From: Enterobacteriaceae bacterium
Lineage (GTDB): Bacteria; Pseudomonadota; Gammaproteobacteria; Enterobacterales; Enterobacteriaceae
Direction of reading: 5' to 3'
Assembly (NCBI GenBank): GCA_031253755.1
Contig: JAIRVT010000037.1
Span: 1-45,203, forward strand
DNA length: 45,203 nt
In this document: positions 9,214 through 18,644 of the stretch, piece by piece
Layout: each line of letters starts with the position of its first letter
Numbering within the stretch: position 1 is the stretch's first letter
The notes under the pieces: model-generated
Database searches by the model: none
What the model was told of the DNA's origin: nothing
What the model saw: only the letters and a program-made list of their open reading frames with translations
Program-made: the position numbers and the translations under genes

Positions 9214-9660
9214 ATGGCAAAGATTGGTATTTTTGTTGGTACGGTTTACGGCAATGCACAGGCGGTTGCCGAAGAGGCACAACGAATTCTTGAGCAACAG
9301 GGTCATGAAGCTAAAGTATTTGAAGAGGGAACGCTGGCACAATGGCAGGAATATTTGCAACAGGTGGTGCTGGTAGTGACATCGACAACCGGAAATGGCG
9401 ATCTGCCGGATAATATCCAGCCGCTGTATACGGAGCTTAAGGATCAATTGGGTTATCAGCCTGATTTGCATTATGGCGTGATTGCGTTGGGTGACAGCAG
9501 TTATGACACATTCTGTGGCGGCGGCCGTACTTTTGATGAATTGCTGCAAGAGCAGAGCGCCAAACGGATCGGAGAAGTTCTGTTGATTGATGGGACCGAT
9601 GTGGCTGAGCCGGAAGTTTTTGCCAAGGATTGGGTGACTGAGTGGGGCACCTTGCTCTAA
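9214..9660 (+). CDS. yqcA: Flavodoxin YqcA
   Basis: A 148-residue short-chain flavodoxin of the MioC/YqcA type, binding FMN as an electron carrier. The phosphate-binding loop [14 protein letters not shown] follows the first strand MAKIGIFV, and the flavin-contact segments [12 protein letters not shown] and [14 protein letters not shown] are in the expected places. It is the last gene of the syd-yqcC-truC-yqcA cluster and is followed by a hairpin at 9698-9720. Partner enzymes are not evident from the context. Confidence 0.95.
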   Translation: MAKIGIFVGTVYGNAQAVAEEAQRILEQQGHEAKVFEEGTLAQWQEYLQQVVLVVTSTTGNGDLPDNIQPLYTELKDQLGYQPDLHYGVIALGDSSYDTFCGGGRTFDELLQEQSAKRIGEVLLIDGTDVAEPEVFAKDWVTEWGTLL

Positions 9661-9697
9661 TTTAGAACGCCGCGTTTAATGCCCGTATTAAAAAATT

Positions 9698-9720
9698 AAG
9701 CGGTGCGTCAGCCACCGCTT
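9698..9720. terminator. Bidirectional terminator between yqcA and yaeH
   Basis: The stem AAGCGGTG and CACCGCTT has a 7-base loop. Reading on the minus strand it is followed by AATTTTTTAA, a good U tract for yaeH. On the plus strand CTTAAAATT follows, a weaker tail for yqcA. The genes converge here, so a shared terminator is expected. Confidence 0.8.
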
Positions 9721-9769
9721 CTTAAAATTATTTATCGCAACCTATTTATCGCAAACTGCTTATTGCAAA

Positions 9770-10159
9770 CTATTTACCGCGAGTCAGTTTTTCCAAATCG
9801 GCTTCAATTTCTGCGATCTTGTTGGCAACGACATTCTCAAGATGACGTAAATCGTCCAGAATTTTGTGTTTCAAATCCACTTCTACCTGCTCAAGTTTGC
9901 AAATTTGATCCAGCTCTTCGAGTACGTAACGCAGGTTAGTGTTAATTTCGTTGATTTCTTTATAACCTTGCCCTGAATTATCGTCAGAGACGGTTTTCAG
10001 TTGGCGTGGGTATTTAAATTTAACACTTTTGGCGAAAAATTCGCCTTTATCCTTGCGGAAATAAATCTTAAGAATATCGTTATTCGCTTCCTGACGGAGG
10101 CTATAGCGATCAATATCTTCAGGATGCGTGATCCCCAAACTTTTCAAGTTGTCGTACAT
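9770..10159 (-). CDS. yaeH: DUF3461 family protein YaeH
   Basis: A 129-residue protein, the length of E. coli YaeH (128), of unknown function. The N-terminus [20 protein letters not shown] and the middle [20 protein letters not shown] are characteristic. The C-terminal half (residues 65-125) is charged, heptad-like and probably coiled coil. A good AGGTGA lies 7 bases before the ATG. It lies downstream of dapD on the same strand, 104 bases away. Between 9726 and 9779 the DNA repeats short TTATCGCAAAC-like units at the gene's 3' end. Confidence 0.92.
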   Translation of the reverse strand: MYDNLKSLGITHPEDIDRYSLRQEANNDILKIYFRKDKGEFFAKSVKFKYPRQLKTVSDDNSGQGYKEINEINTNLRYVLEELDQICKLEQVEVDLKHKILDDLRHLENVVANKIAEIEADLEKLTRGK

Positions 10160-10263
10160 AGCGCGTCACCTGTCACTGATAGAAAATAAGTGGAGTGGAA
10201 AATATCAGAAAAAATAACGGAATGATTATCCATTTCGTTATTGTGAAAAGTCAACAACCTCCA

Positions 10264-11106
10264 CTAGTCAATACTCCGCAATAGTTCGTTAATTCCCACC
10301 TTGCCACGAGTTTTGGCATCCACTTTTTTCACAATCACCGCGCAATACAGGCTGTAGCGACCATCTTTGGATGGCAGGTTGCCGGAGACAACAACCGATC
10401 CCGCCGGCACCCGGCCGTAGTGAATTTCGCCTGTTTCACGATCGTAGATTTTGGTGCTCTGGCCGATGTAAACCCCCATTGAGATAACCGAACCTTCTTC
10501 CACAATCACCCCTTCGACGATTTCAGAACGGGCGCCGATAAAGCAGTTATCTTCAATGATCGTCGGGTTAGCCTGTAAGGGTTCGAGAACGCCGCCAATA
10601 CCGACACCGCCGGATAAATGCACGTTTTTGCCAATCTGAGCGCAGGATCCTACGGTTGCCCAAGTATCCACCATCGAGCCTTCATCCACATACGCGCCGA
10701 GGTTGACATAAGAAGGCATTAGCACGGTATTGCGCGCGATAAATGCACCCTGACGAACGGCGGCCGGCGGAACGACGCGGAAACCTTCTTTTTCGAAACG
10801 CGCCTGATCATAATCTGCAAATTTCATCGGCACTTTGTCGAAATAGCGGCTTTCAGCGCCTTCCATCACTTGATTATCATTGATGCGGAAAGACAGTAAG
10901 ACGGCTTTTTTCAGCCATTGGTGAGTCACCCACTCACCGTCGATTTTTTCCGCGACCCGCAGTTTACCGCTATCCAGCATTTGAATAACTTGGTTGACAG
11001 CTTCACGGGTTGTTGCGTCAACGGTGGCCGGTGTGATGTTAGCGCGGTTTTCAAACGCGTTTTCAATCGTAGCCATGAGTTTGGTCATAGAGGATGATTG
11101 CTGCAT
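10264..11106 (-). CDS. dapD: 2,3,4,5-tetrahydropyridine-2,6-dicarboxylate N-succinyltransferase
   Basis: DapD transfers succinyl from succinyl-CoA to tetrahydrodipicolinate in the succinylase branch of lysine and meso-diaminopimelate synthesis, feeding peptidoglycan. The C-terminal left-handed beta-helix of hexapeptide repeats is evident from [20 protein letters not shown] through [19 protein letters not shown] to [21 protein letters not shown] choose ATG 11106 ([11 protein letters not shown]), with GAGAG 5 bases upstream; an ATG at 11118 has no ribosome site. The N-terminus is about six residues longer than E. coli DapD (274). It lies 33 bases after glnD, so the two are probably cotranscribed. 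Confidence 0.95.
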   Translation of the reverse strand: MQQSSSMTKLMATIENAFENRANITPATVDATTREAVNQVIQMLDSGKLRVAEKIDGEWVTHQWLKKAVLLSFRINDNQVMEGAESRYFDKVPMKFADYDQARFEKEGFRVVPPAAVRQGAFIARNTVLMPSYVNLGAYVDEGSMVDTWATVGSCAQIGKNVHLSGGVGIGGVLEPLQANPTIIEDNCFIGARSEIVEGVIVEEGSVISMGVYIGQSTKIYDRETGEIHYGRVPAGSVVVSGNLPSKDGRYSLYCAVIVKKVDAKTRGKVGINELLRSID

Positions 11107-11139
11107 GGGATCTCTCATAAGGTTAGTGAACGTGAAAAT

Positions 11140-13794
11140 TTATCCTTTATCCTTGGTGTTAAGGGCTTCTGTCAACCTTTCCGACAATTCTTCCCTGATT
11201 TTTTTATCCAGCGCCAGATGGTCTGTATCTGCCAGCACAAAAAAATCCTCCACACGCTCGCCGATGGTGGTAATACGGGCACCGTGCAGAGAAACTCCCA
11301 GCTCGGCAAAAATACGGCCGACTCGCGCCAGCAGGCCGGGTTGATCCAGCGTCATTAGCTCCATATAAGTGCGGCGGATATTCGGTGTCGGTAAAAAATT
11401 CACTTTGGTCGGCACATCAAAATGGCGCAATTTTGCCGATAAATGGCGTGTTTTCGGCGCTTTTGGGTGAGGATCGTTAATGGCTTTGAGTAATGTCCGG
11501 CGGATAGGTTCATGCCGATCAGGGGCGAGTGAATGATTATTCTGATCAAGTATCACAAAAGTATCCATCGCCATTTCGTCGCGATTGGTAAAGATCTGGG
11601 CGTTATGAACACTTAAATTGCGGCGATCCAGCTCTCCGACGACTGCCGCAAACAGGGAAGGGCGATCCTGACACCAGATAAAGATTTCCGTTCCGCCATG
11701 AGAAACGGAGGTGCTGATCAAGACCATCGGCTCTGGAGAATCATGATCAATCAGATTGCTGGCGTGCCATGCCAGTTGATCCGGTGTGTGACGCAAAAAA
11801 TAATCCGCGTGGCAGCGGCTCCAGATAGTATGCAGTTTTTGTTCGTCAATCCCTTTCTGACACAGCAACGCGACGGCCTGTAAACGATTGTGACGGATTC
11901 GTTCACGCAGATCCGGCGTACTTTGTATCCCTTTGCGTAATTGGATCTCGGTGGCGAAATAAAGCTCGCGCAGCAGGCTTTGTTTCCAGCTATTCCACAG
12001 CTTGGCATTGGTTGCGCAGATATCTGCCACCGTCAGGCAGAGCAGATAATTCAGGCGACTTTGATTCATAACCTGACAGGCAAATTGCTGAATCACATCC
12101 GGGTCCTGAATATCCCGCCGTTGTGCCGTGACGGACATCAGCAGATGGTAACGCACCAGCCATTCCACCAATTCGGCTTCGTAATCGGTTAACCCGTGCT
12201 GTTTGGCAAAATTGAACGCCTCTTTCGCGCCCAGCTCGGAATGGTCGCCGTTGCGTCCTTTAGCGATATCGTGGAAAAAAGCCGCCAGCCGCAATAATTC
12301 CGGCTGCGGAATACACGGATAAAGCTCAACACACAGAGGATGGAGCATACGGTTATTTTCGTCGGCAAAACTTTCCAGTTTCTGCAATAACCGGATCGTG
12401 TGTTCATCAACGGTATAAGCATGGAACAAATCAAACTGCATCTGGCCGACAATATGGCTCCAAATCGGCGTATAGGCACTTAAAACGCTGTGACGGTGCA
12501 TCGGAAGCAGCGCACTTTTGACCGCGTGGGGATGGCGCAGAATCGCCATAAAAGCGTTGCGCGCTTCCGGCAATTCACACAGCGGCTGGCTGAGATTCCG
12601 GCGTGCATAACGAAGCTGGCGCAATGTGGTGGAATAGATGCCGGCAATTTCCTGATGAACAGCCATGTGATAGAACATATCCAGAATGGAAGCCGGATGG
12701 CGAATAAACAGCGTTTCATCAATGACATCGATCAGATCGCCGCGCAACTGAAAGGCGTCATTCAGCGGGCGGGGTTTTTCATCGGGTTGTAGCGTCAGAA
12801 TCGCTTCATCAAACAGCTGTAGCAGCATATCGTTCAGTTCGCTGACACGGCGTGTCATGCGGTAGAACTCTTTCATCATCCGCTCGACGGGCTGGTTACG
12901 CTCACCGTCATAGCCGAGCAGTTGAGCTACGCTGAACTGACGCTCAAACAGCAGCCGATTATCATAACGGGTCACCACCAGATGCAGGGCAAACCGGATG
13001 CGCCAGAGGAAATCCTGACATTCGTTCAGCTCTTCATGCTCTTCGCGGGTCAGAAAGCCGAAATCCACCATTTCATCTAACGATGTTGCCCCGAAATGGC
13101 GATGCGCTACCCAAAGTAAGGTATGAATATCCCGTAACCCGCCGGGGCTGCTTTTAATATCCGGTTCCAGATTGTAACTGGTGCTGTGATAGCGCTGGTG
13201 GCGTTTTTTCTGTTCATCCAGTTTGGCGGCAAAAAATTCGGCCGATGGCCAGAAATCATCACTGAAAATGTGTTTTTGCAGGCGCAGAAACAGCGGTAAG
13301 TCACCGAAAATTAACCGGGATTCGATCATATTGGTGGCAATCGTCAGGTCAGAAAGCCCTTTCTCAAGGCACTCTTCAAACGTTCTGACGCTGTGACCGA
13401 CTTCCAGACGAATATCCCAGAGCAGGGTAATAAACTGGCAGATTTTCGCTGATTGCTCTTCCGTCAGGGGCGCTTCACTCAGGATTAGCAAATCGATATC
13501 AGAAAGCGGATGTAACTCGCGCCGGCCATAACCGCCAACGGCAATCAGGGAAAGTGAGGAGATTTGATCGAACGCCTGTTGCTGCCATAAGCGTGTCAGT
13601 AGATTATCGATGTAATCACTGCGGGCATAAATCAGCGCATTGGGGGAAATACCCGCTTTAAATGCCTGTTCAAGCCATGATTGATAGCTCTCAATATGCT
13701 GCTTCAGCGCAGGTAGCTGAAGGTCATCGGCTGAAAATTCCACCGGAGATAACGGCGGAACCGGAGCATGGGTAAAAACAATATCAACTGACAT
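11140..13794 (-). CDS. glnD: Bifunctional [protein-PII] uridylyltransferase/uridylyl-removing enzyme
   Basis: GlnD is the glutamine sensor that adds UMP to PII proteins when nitrogen is short and removes it when glutamine is plentiful. The nucleotidyltransferase site is [20 protein letters not shown], followed by the GlnD-specific [20 protein letters not shown]. The HD domain for deuridylylation is visible in [20 protein letters not shown] with intact HD, and two C-terminal ACT domains occur from about residue 690 ([18 protein letters not shown] and [20 protein letters not shown]). The ATG at 13794 gives 884 residues (E. coli 890); a TTG at 13827 would add 11 residues without a better site. 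The usual neighbour map is missing upstream. Confidence 0.97.
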   Translation of the reverse strand: MSVDIVFTHAPVPPLSPVEFSADDLQLPALKQHIESYQSWLEQAFKAGISPNALIYARSDYIDNLLTRLWQQQAFDQISSLSLIAVGGYGRRELHPLSDIDLLILSEAPLTEEQSAKICQFITLLWDIRLEVGHSVRTFEECLEKGLSDLTIATNMIESRLIFGDLPLFLRLQKHIFSDDFWPSAEFFAAKLDEQKKRHQRYHSTSYNLEPDIKSSPGGLRDIHTLLWVAHRHFGATSLDEMVDFGFLTREEHEELNECQDFLWRIRFALHLVVTRYDNRLLFERQFSVAQLLGYDGERNQPVERMMKEFYRMTRRVSELNDMLLQLFDEAILTLQPDEKPRPLNDAFQLRGDLIDVIDETLFIRHPASILDMFYHMAVHQEIAGIYSTTLRQLRYARRNLSQPLCELPEARNAFMAILRHPHAVKSALLPMHRHSVLSAYTPIWSHIVGQMQFDLFHAYTVDEHTIRLLQKLESFADENNRMLHPLCVELYPCIPQPELLRLAAFFHDIAKGRNGDHSELGAKEAFNFAKQHGLTDYEAELVEWLVRYHLLMSVTAQRRDIQDPDVIQQFACQVMNQSRLNYLLCLTVADICATNAKLWNSWKQSLLRELYFATEIQLRKGIQSTPDLRERIRHNRLQAVALLCQKGIDEQKLHTIWSRCHADYFLRHTPDQLAWHASNLIDHDSPEPMVLISTSVSHGGTEIFIWCQDRPSLFAAVVGELDRRNLSVHNAQIFTNRDEMAMDTFVILDQNNHSLAPDRHEPIRRTLLKAINDPHPKAPKTRHLSAKLRHFDVPTKVNFLPTPNIRRTYMELMTLDQPGLLARVGRIFAELGVSLHGARITTIGERVEDFFVLADTDHLALDKKIREELSERLTEALNTKDKG

Positions 13795-14189
13795 ATTCAG
13801 GAACCTATGATGAGAAGCGGTGAGCAAGTATTGGGAAGAGTTTATCCCGTATGTTGTAAAATCGCATCGCCACTATCCTAACTCATTAAGCCACAATGAT
13901 ATGCAACCATATCAAAGTATAATAATTTCATATAGTTGCATAACATGAACACATCATATCGCTGGCACATCAGGCTACAGTATAAGAGCCTATTCGGAAT
14001 CTTTTTTAAACGTCATCGTTTTTCATGCACCCTGTCCGCCAACATAAGAAGAGCGCCTGCATAAGTGACCTGCCGGAATGAGAGAAACCCTCGGAAACCG
14101 AACTCAGCCTGCTGGAGCAGGCTTTAAAAAAATCGGGTTGGGAACGCCATGAACAGGAGATGACGTTACTGTTCGACCTAAATAAAAAA
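13795..14189. other. Intergenic region upstream of glnD with an inverted repeat and a possible gene relic
   Basis: This is the junction between glnD and the gnt operon, where E. coli-type genomes carry map. It holds an imperfect palindrome at 13900-13942. On the plus strand from 14025 a frame reads MHPVRQHKKSACISDLPE, one TGA, then EKPSETELSLLEQALKKSGW and about 24 more residues to the gnt terminator. It may be a degraded small gene, but I recognise no family and one stop codon in so short a frame proves little. Confidence 0.4.
13900..13942. repeat. Imperfect palindrome in the glnD upstream region
   Basis: Arms TATGCAACCATAT (13900-13912) and ATATAGTTGCATA (13930-13942) pair at 12 of 13 positions around a 17-base AT-rich loop that contains TATAAT. 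It lies about 110 bases upstream of the glnD start and could be an operator or a promoter-linked structure. No regulator is identified. Confidence 0.5.
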
Positions 14190-14220
14190 AACGGCACTCT
14201 ATTCACCATAAAGTGCCGTT
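14190..14220 (-). terminator. Rho-independent terminator of the gnt operon
   Basis: A perfect 9-bp stem, AACGGCACT and AGTGCCGTT, with a 13-base loop. On the minus strand it is followed by eight U residues within 27 bases after the gntU stop codon, a textbook intrinsic terminator. Confidence 0.92.
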
Positions 14221-14246
14221 AATATCTTTGGAAAATCGTCAGAGCA

Positions 14247-15584
14247 TCACAAGACCATAAAATAGATCATGCCGACGATAGCCCCGGTCGTGCCCAAAAT
14301 GGTTTCCATTACGGTCCAGGTTTTTAAGGTTTGCGCTTCTGTCGCGCCGGTAAATTTACCAAACAGCCAGAAACCAGAATCATTGACATGGCTGAGAACC
14401 AACGAACCTCCCGCGATACACACCGACAATGCGGCCATTTGCGCGCCGGAATAGCCCAGTTCGCCGATAACAGGTAAAACTAAACCGACGGTCGTCAGGC
14501 AGGCGACGGTGGCTGAACCCTGAATCACCCGCACAGCGCCTGCCAGAATAAAACAGGCCAGCGCGATGGGCAGGCCAGCGCCAATCAGCGAGTTACCTAA
14601 CGCCGGGCCGACACCGGAATCCACCAGCACTTGCTTGAAAACACCGCCCGCGCCTGTCACCAGCAAAATAATTCCCGCAGGCTGGATCGCCGCAGAACAG
14701 ACCTCCATCACTTTATCTTTGCTCATGCCATTGCGGATCCCCAGACCGTAAATCGCCACCAGACAGGCAATTAAAATCGCGGTAAAAGGATGACCGATAA
14801 ATTCCAGCCACTGATACAGCTCAGATTGTTGATCAACGAAACGAGCGCCGATGGTTTTCAACCCGACCAGCACTAAAGGAAACAGCACCAATGCCAGACT
14901 TAACGCAAAAGAAGGCATTTTGCTCTTACCCAGACTGGGTGTACTCAGATCTTTGGGTAAATCCAGCGTGACATATCGGCTGATGAAATTACCGTAAATC
15001 GGACCAGCCAGTAACATGCCGGGAATGGCGGCACTCAGGCCAATCAGGATCATCCAGCCAAAATCGGCACCCATTTGAGATGCCAGCATCATCGGTGTCG
15101 GCCCCGGAACCAGAAACGCCGCTGCTGCTGCCACGCCGGCAAATAAAGGCACTGCCAGCCTGACGACGTTACCGCCGGTCCGGCGTGCAACCGCAAAAAC
15201 CACACCAATCAGCAATACGACCGCCACATCAAAAAACAGCGGTAACGCACAAATCAGACCCGCGATACCGAGTGCATAATTGGCCCGATTTTCCCCGAAG
15301 CCGCCCAGCAATTTCACGGCAATTTGGTCGAGTGCCCCGGTTTCGTGCAGAATTTTGCCGAACATAGCGCCCAGCGCCACCACCACCGCAAGAAAACCCA
15401 GTGTACCTGACATACCGTTCTGCATCGTTTGGGTGATTTTCGCGACGGGCATACCGGAAAAGATCCCCGCACCCATTGAAACCAGCATCAAGGCAATAAA
15501 AGCGTGCATTCTGGCTTTCATCACCAGAAACAGTAACAGGAGAACCGAACCGACAGCGGTCAGAACCAGCGTCAATGTACTCAT
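14247..15584 (-). CDS. gntU: Gluconate permease GntU (gluconate:H+ symporter family)
   Basis: A 445-residue, very hydrophobic inner-membrane protein with about 12-14 membrane segments. It follows E. coli GntU closely from MSTLTLVLTAVGSVLLLLFL onward, including FLAVVVALGAMFGKILHETG, AAAAFLVPGPTPMMLASQMG and the C-terminal SHVNDSGFWLFGKFTGATEA. GntU is the low-affinity gluconate importer. Its ATG overlaps the gntK stop codon by 4 bases (ATGA), so translation is coupled, with AAGGA upstream inside gntK. The gene ends before a strong terminator. Confidence 0.95.
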   Translation of the reverse strand: MSTLTLVLTAVGSVLLLLFLVMKARMHAFIALMLVSMGAGIFSGMPVAKITQTMQNGMSGTLGFLAVVVALGAMFGKILHETGALDQIAVKLLGGFGENRANYALGIAGLICALPLFFDVAVVLLIGVVFAVARRTGGNVVRLAVPLFAGVAAAAAFLVPGPTPMMLASQMGADFGWMILIGLSAAIPGMLLAGPIYGNFISRYVTLDLPKDLSTPSLGKSKMPSFALSLALVLFPLVLVGLKTIGARFVDQQSELYQWLEFIGHPFTAILIACLVAIYGLGIRNGMSKDKVMEVCSAAIQPAGIILLVTGAGGVFKQVLVDSGVGPALGNSLIGAGLPIALACFILAGAVRVIQGSATVACLTTVGLVLPVIGELGYSGAQMAALSVCIAGGSLVLSHVNDSGFWLFGKFTGATEAQTLKTWTVMETILGTTGAIVGMIYFMVL

Positions 15585-16120
15585 GAATTTTCCTTAGTTA
15601 TGCAGTTGATGGTTTTTATCGTGTTTTTAATGACTTCATCAAGATTGGCTTTGATATCAATGGCGTGAACATCTTGCTCATCGGCAGTGGGTTCTTCCAA
15701 TGCCTCAAATTGGGAAATCAGCATTTGTGATTTTTGAAAATGGCCCTTGCGTGCTTTCAGGCGGCTTTCAATTAAGTCAAAATCGCCGCGCATATACAGG
15801 AACGACAGGTTTTGGCTGCCATCACGCAGAATATCCCGATAGCTTTTTTTCAGGGCAGAACAGACCAGCAAAGAGATGTGATTAGTGCGCTGCATAGCGA
15901 AAATGGCATCATTCAGTGCCTTAAGCCACGGTTGACGATCATCATCATTCAGGGCATGACCTGAAGCCATCTTCTTGATATTGGCGCGGGGATGAAGAAA
16001 ATCGCCATCTAAAAACGCGGCTCCCAGTTCACGGGCAACACCAGTGGCAACGGCAGATTTACCACTGCCGGATACCCCCATCAGAATAAAAACATGGTTT
16101 GGTTGTTGGGTATCGCTCAT
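15581..16120 (-). CDS. gntK: Gluconokinase GntK
   Basis: A 179-residue P-loop kinase that phosphorylates gluconate to 6-phosphogluconate for the Entner-Doudoroff and pentose phosphate routes. The Walker A motif LMGVSGSGKSAVA is at residues 13-25, followed by FLDGDFLHPRANIKKMASG and DDRQPWLKALNDAI, the gluconate-binding signature of the family. A strong AGGAG lies 6 bases upstream. Two GntR operators sit immediately before the gene at 16137-16166, so it should be induced by gluconate. It is translationally coupled to gntU. Confidence 0.96.
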   Translation of the reverse strand: MSDTQQPNHVFILMGVSGSGKSAVATGVARELGAAFLDGDFLHPRANIKKMASGHALNDDDRQPWLKALNDAIFAMQRTNHISLLVCSALKKSYRDILRDGSQNLSFLYMRGDFDLIESRLKARKGHFQKSQMLISQFEALEEPTADEQDVHAIDIKANLDEVIKNTIKTINCITKENS

Positions 16121-16136
16121 ATCAAACTCCTACTAA

Positions 16137-16166
16137 ATGTTACCGGTAACTATTTACCGGTAACAT
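16137..16166. promoter_or_regulatory. Tandem GntR operators ahead of gntK
   Basis: Two perfect TTACCGGTAA palindromes lie at 16140-16149 and 16154-16163, each extended on its outer side to ATGTTACCGGTAAC or TTACCGGTAACAT. They match the known GntR operator consensus ATGTTACCGGTAACAT. The centres are 14 bases apart, not a whole number of helical turns. The pair lies 17 bases upstream of the gntK start, inside its untranslated or promoter region. Confidence 0.9.
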
Positions 16167-16271
16167 TATCAGCAGCAGAGGATAATGAGCAATCCGTCGG
16201 GATTGTTAAAACAGGAAATTGTGAGTTCTATCGCACTTGACGAAGGAAAGCAGCACGTTGAGCTACAAAAA

Positions 16272-17267
16272 TTAAACACTCTCACCGAGTGAAAGCGTAA
16301 ATCCAACATCGATAAGGACTTGTTCCAGCTTTTCGCCTCGCAGACGTGCAAGCAAGGCTTCTGCGGCTTTGCGTCCCATCTGATTACGCGGCGTCAGGAC
16401 ACTGGCGAGTTTTGGCGTCATCACCTGACCGACATCATGCCCATGAAAACCCGCAACAGCGATATCTGCCGGTACATTAATTCCCTGCCGTTGGCATTCA
16501 AAGATCGCACCAATGGCAATATCGTCATTCGTACAAAACAGGCCATCCACCTCCGGGTACTTCTGGCGGGTTTCCTGTAACATCCGGGCACCCAGTGAAT
16601 AGGATGAGCTGACCGGTGTCATCATTTTGCGCGGCTGAAACCCGGCACTGCGCATGGCGGCTTCATACCCTTCCAGACGAATCAATGTTCGCTCATCCTG
16701 CCGGGCGCCGAGATAGACAATGTTCTGACAGCCACGTTCGAGCATGGATTCTGTCATCTGACGCGCTGCTTCAAAATTATCGATCCCCACGGCAACATCA
16801 AGGCAGGGAGAGACGCTATCCATAATTTCCACCACGGGAATTCCGGTGGTTTCCAACAGCTTGAGCGTTTTGGGTGTGTGCGTCCGTTCAGCCAGAATCA
16901 GGCCGTCAATATTATAGGAGAGCAGGGAAAGCAGGCGTTCTTCTTCTTTCTGTGGCGAATAGCCGTAATGAGCGAGCATCGTCTGATAGCCATGACGGTC
17001 CGTCACATGTTCAATACCCCGGATCACTTCCGCAAAAACTTGGTTGGTTAAAGAAGGCAGCAACACACCGATGGTCCGGCTGGTGGCATTGGAAAGAATA
17101 TCCGGCACGCGGTTAGGAATATAGCCCAGCTGATCCAGCGCGACAGCAATGCGTTTCCCTAACGCTTCCGAAACCTGATCGGGATTGCGTAAAAAACGGC
17201 TGACTGTCATTTTTGTGACACCGACGAGATCGGCAACATCTTGTAGAACCGGGCGTTTTTTCTTCAT
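16272..17267 (-). CDS. gntR: LacI-family gluconate operon repressor GntR
   Basis: A 331-residue LacI/GalR-family repressor. The N-terminal helix-turn-helix VLQDVADLVGVTKMTVSRFL is followed by the hinge helix (NRVPDILSNATSRTIGVLLP) and a periplasmic-binding-protein-like sensor domain ending near FTLSLGESV. It closely tracks E. coli GntR, which releases its operators on binding gluconate. I choose the ATG at 17267 (MKKKRPVL, the E. coli N-terminus) over a TTG two codons earlier. It lies 151 bases upstream of gntK on the same strand with its operators in between. Confidence 0.95.
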   Translation of the reverse strand: MKKKRPVLQDVADLVGVTKMTVSRFLRNPDQVSEALGKRIAVALDQLGYIPNRVPDILSNATSRTIGVLLPSLTNQVFAEVIRGIEHVTDRHGYQTMLAHYGYSPQKEEERLLSLLSYNIDGLILAERTHTPKTLKLLETTGIPVVEIMDSVSPCLDVAVGIDNFEAARQMTESMLERGCQNIVYLGARQDERTLIRLEGYEAAMRSAGFQPRKMMTPVSSSYSLGARMLQETRQKYPEVDGLFCTNDDIAIGAIFECQRQGINVPADIAVAGFHGHDVGQVMTPKLASVLTPRNQMGRKAAEALLARLRGEKLEQVLIDVGFTLSLGESV

Positions 17268-17591
17268 TTTCAAGGTAATGTAATTAGTATATTGAGAGGC
17301 GAAAACTTTTTAACATACTTGTATACCATCACAATACGATTTTTGGCAAAAAACGCGGATTGACTCACATCACAAAATGAGTTCGATTCAGTTAACCTAT
17401 CGTCAATAGATTAAATATTATCAGAGCGAAAAATAATCAATTTGATATTATTTATGCAAGAATTATTGGTGTCGAATATTTAACCTTACTCACTCATTTT
17501 CAAGCACTTTTGGTTAAGGAAAAGTAAATAACTTGTGCTAGCCTGCCGGGTCTTTTATTTTCCTCCTTTTGAGCATATCTTTGAGCATATT
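17268..17591. other. Divergent promoter region between gntR and the envelope operon
   Basis: About 320 AT-rich bases. It contains a CRP-like site near 17357-17376 and, just before the downstream start, a 12-bp tandem repeat (TTTGAGCATATC then TTTGAGCATATT, about 17568-17591). The sequence TTAAGGAAAAG at about 17515 resembles a ribosome site but is too far from any start. No open reading frame is seen. Confidence 0.5.
17357..17376. promoter_or_regulatory. Possible CRP-binding site
   Basis: The sequence ATTGACTCACATCACA has a perfect right half TCACA and a 3-of-5 left half at the CRP spacing of 6. It lies about 90 bases upstream of gntR, which would fit catabolite control of gluconate use, but it could equally serve the divergent envelope operon. 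The match is weak. Confidence 0.35.
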
Positions 17592-18644
17592 ATGACCTTA
17601 ACTAACTTCAATAAATTGTTAGCAGCGACGTTCTGCCTTGCGACTTCATATAGCTATGCGGATAGTGATCGCCCACTGTTCTCAATGACGATGACAGAAT
17701 CCGGGGTATCAAAAACGAATAGCGATGGAAGTTTGTCCCAAGCCACAAAATCCGAATCCCGTATGTTACCGATTTGGGGCGATGAAGCTCGTGCAAGAGG
17801 CTACGATTTGCCGCAGCCATTTGGGGTTAGTTATGGGTATATGAATCTGCGTCAGAATATTAGTATTGATGACATTGGATTTAGCAGTCAAATGCTTGAA
17901 GAATACCAACGGAACATAGGCGGCGATCCTACTGATAAGACATTAAAGGATATGTTTGTTATAAAAACAGGCAATACCCGCCAAAGCAGTGAATCCCATA
18001 TGCTTAAATTAGATAGCTGGGTTTTTCCTTTTTTAAATGTGTATGGTGTATATGGAAAAACCAGAGGTACATCAAAAACGATGTTGAATAGTGTCAGGAT
18101 GCACGATACAGAGCCTGGTGATGACGGTTTTGATCCAGAAGGCTCAGAACTACTCAGTGGCGGCTCCGTTCCTTTTGATCTCGATTTTGAAGGTAAAACC
18201 TATGGTGGGGGTTTTACTCTAGCTGGGGGATATAAGGATTTTTTTGCTGTCGTAGATACCAATTTTACCCGTACTAAGCTGGATATTCTGGATGGGGAAC
18301 TGAAAGCTGCGATTGTCAGCCCGCGTCTTGGTTATAATTTTGTATTTAATCCATTAATTAATGGGCAGGGTAATACCAAACTTCAGGTATGGGCGGGAGC
18401 AATGTATCAGAAAATTACTCAGCGCCTTCAGGGCAATGTAAGTAATCTTAATCTACCCCCTGAATTAGCAGCAGCGCTAATGTACCATGATATGAAATTC
18501 GATGTTAAACAACACCTAGCCCATAGATGGAATTACACTACAGGTGCCCGTATCGAATTAACCCGTAATTTTGCGGTTATAACCGAAATTGGCTTTGGTG
18601 AGCACCGAAGCAGCACTTTCGTTTCTGGCGAGTTCCGTTTCTAA
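17592..18644 (+). CDS. Predicted outer-membrane beta-barrel protein, first gene of envelope operon
   Basis: The 350-residue product begins with a Sec signal peptide, MTLTNFNKLLAATFCLATSY, cut after SYA at residue 23. The mature part is rich in alternating polar and hydrophobic stretches, with a repeated YGVYGK / GGGFTLAGG / GYNFVFNP style, and ends GEFRF with a terminal Phe, the usual signal for the BAM machinery. I do not recognise the family with confidence. ATG 17592 is chosen because it opens the signal peptide and has GAG 6 bases before it; a GTG at 17535 adds a charged stretch that spoils it. The stop overlaps the next start by one base (TAATG). Its codon use is more AT-rich than its neighbours, suggesting transfer. 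Confidence 0.75.
   Translation: MTLTNFNKLLAATFCLATSYSYADSDRPLFSMTMTESGVSKTNSDGSLSQATKSESRMLPIWGDEARARGYDLPQPFGVSYGYMNLRQNISIDDIGFSSQMLEEYQRNIGGDPTDKTLKDMFVIKTGNTRQSSESHMLKLDSWVFPFLNVYGVYGKTRGTSKTMLNSVRMHDTEPGDDGFDPEGSELLSGGSVPFDLDFEGKTYGGGFTLAGGYKDFFAVVDTNFTRTKLDILDGELKAAIVSPRLGYNFVFNPLINGQGNTKLQVWAGAMYQKITQRLQGNVSNLNLPPELAAALMYHDMKFDVKQHLAHRWNYTTGARIELTRNFAVITEIGFGEHRSSTFVSGEFRF

Noticed and set aside
8905-9549. A 214-codon minus-strand frame across truC and yqcA
   Set aside because: Both plus-strand genes are well supported and the frame has no recognisable domain.
14006-14209. A 67-codon minus-strand frame upstream of glnD
   Set aside because: It overlaps the strong gnt terminator and lacks a ribosome site; a plus-strand relic is somewhat more plausible.
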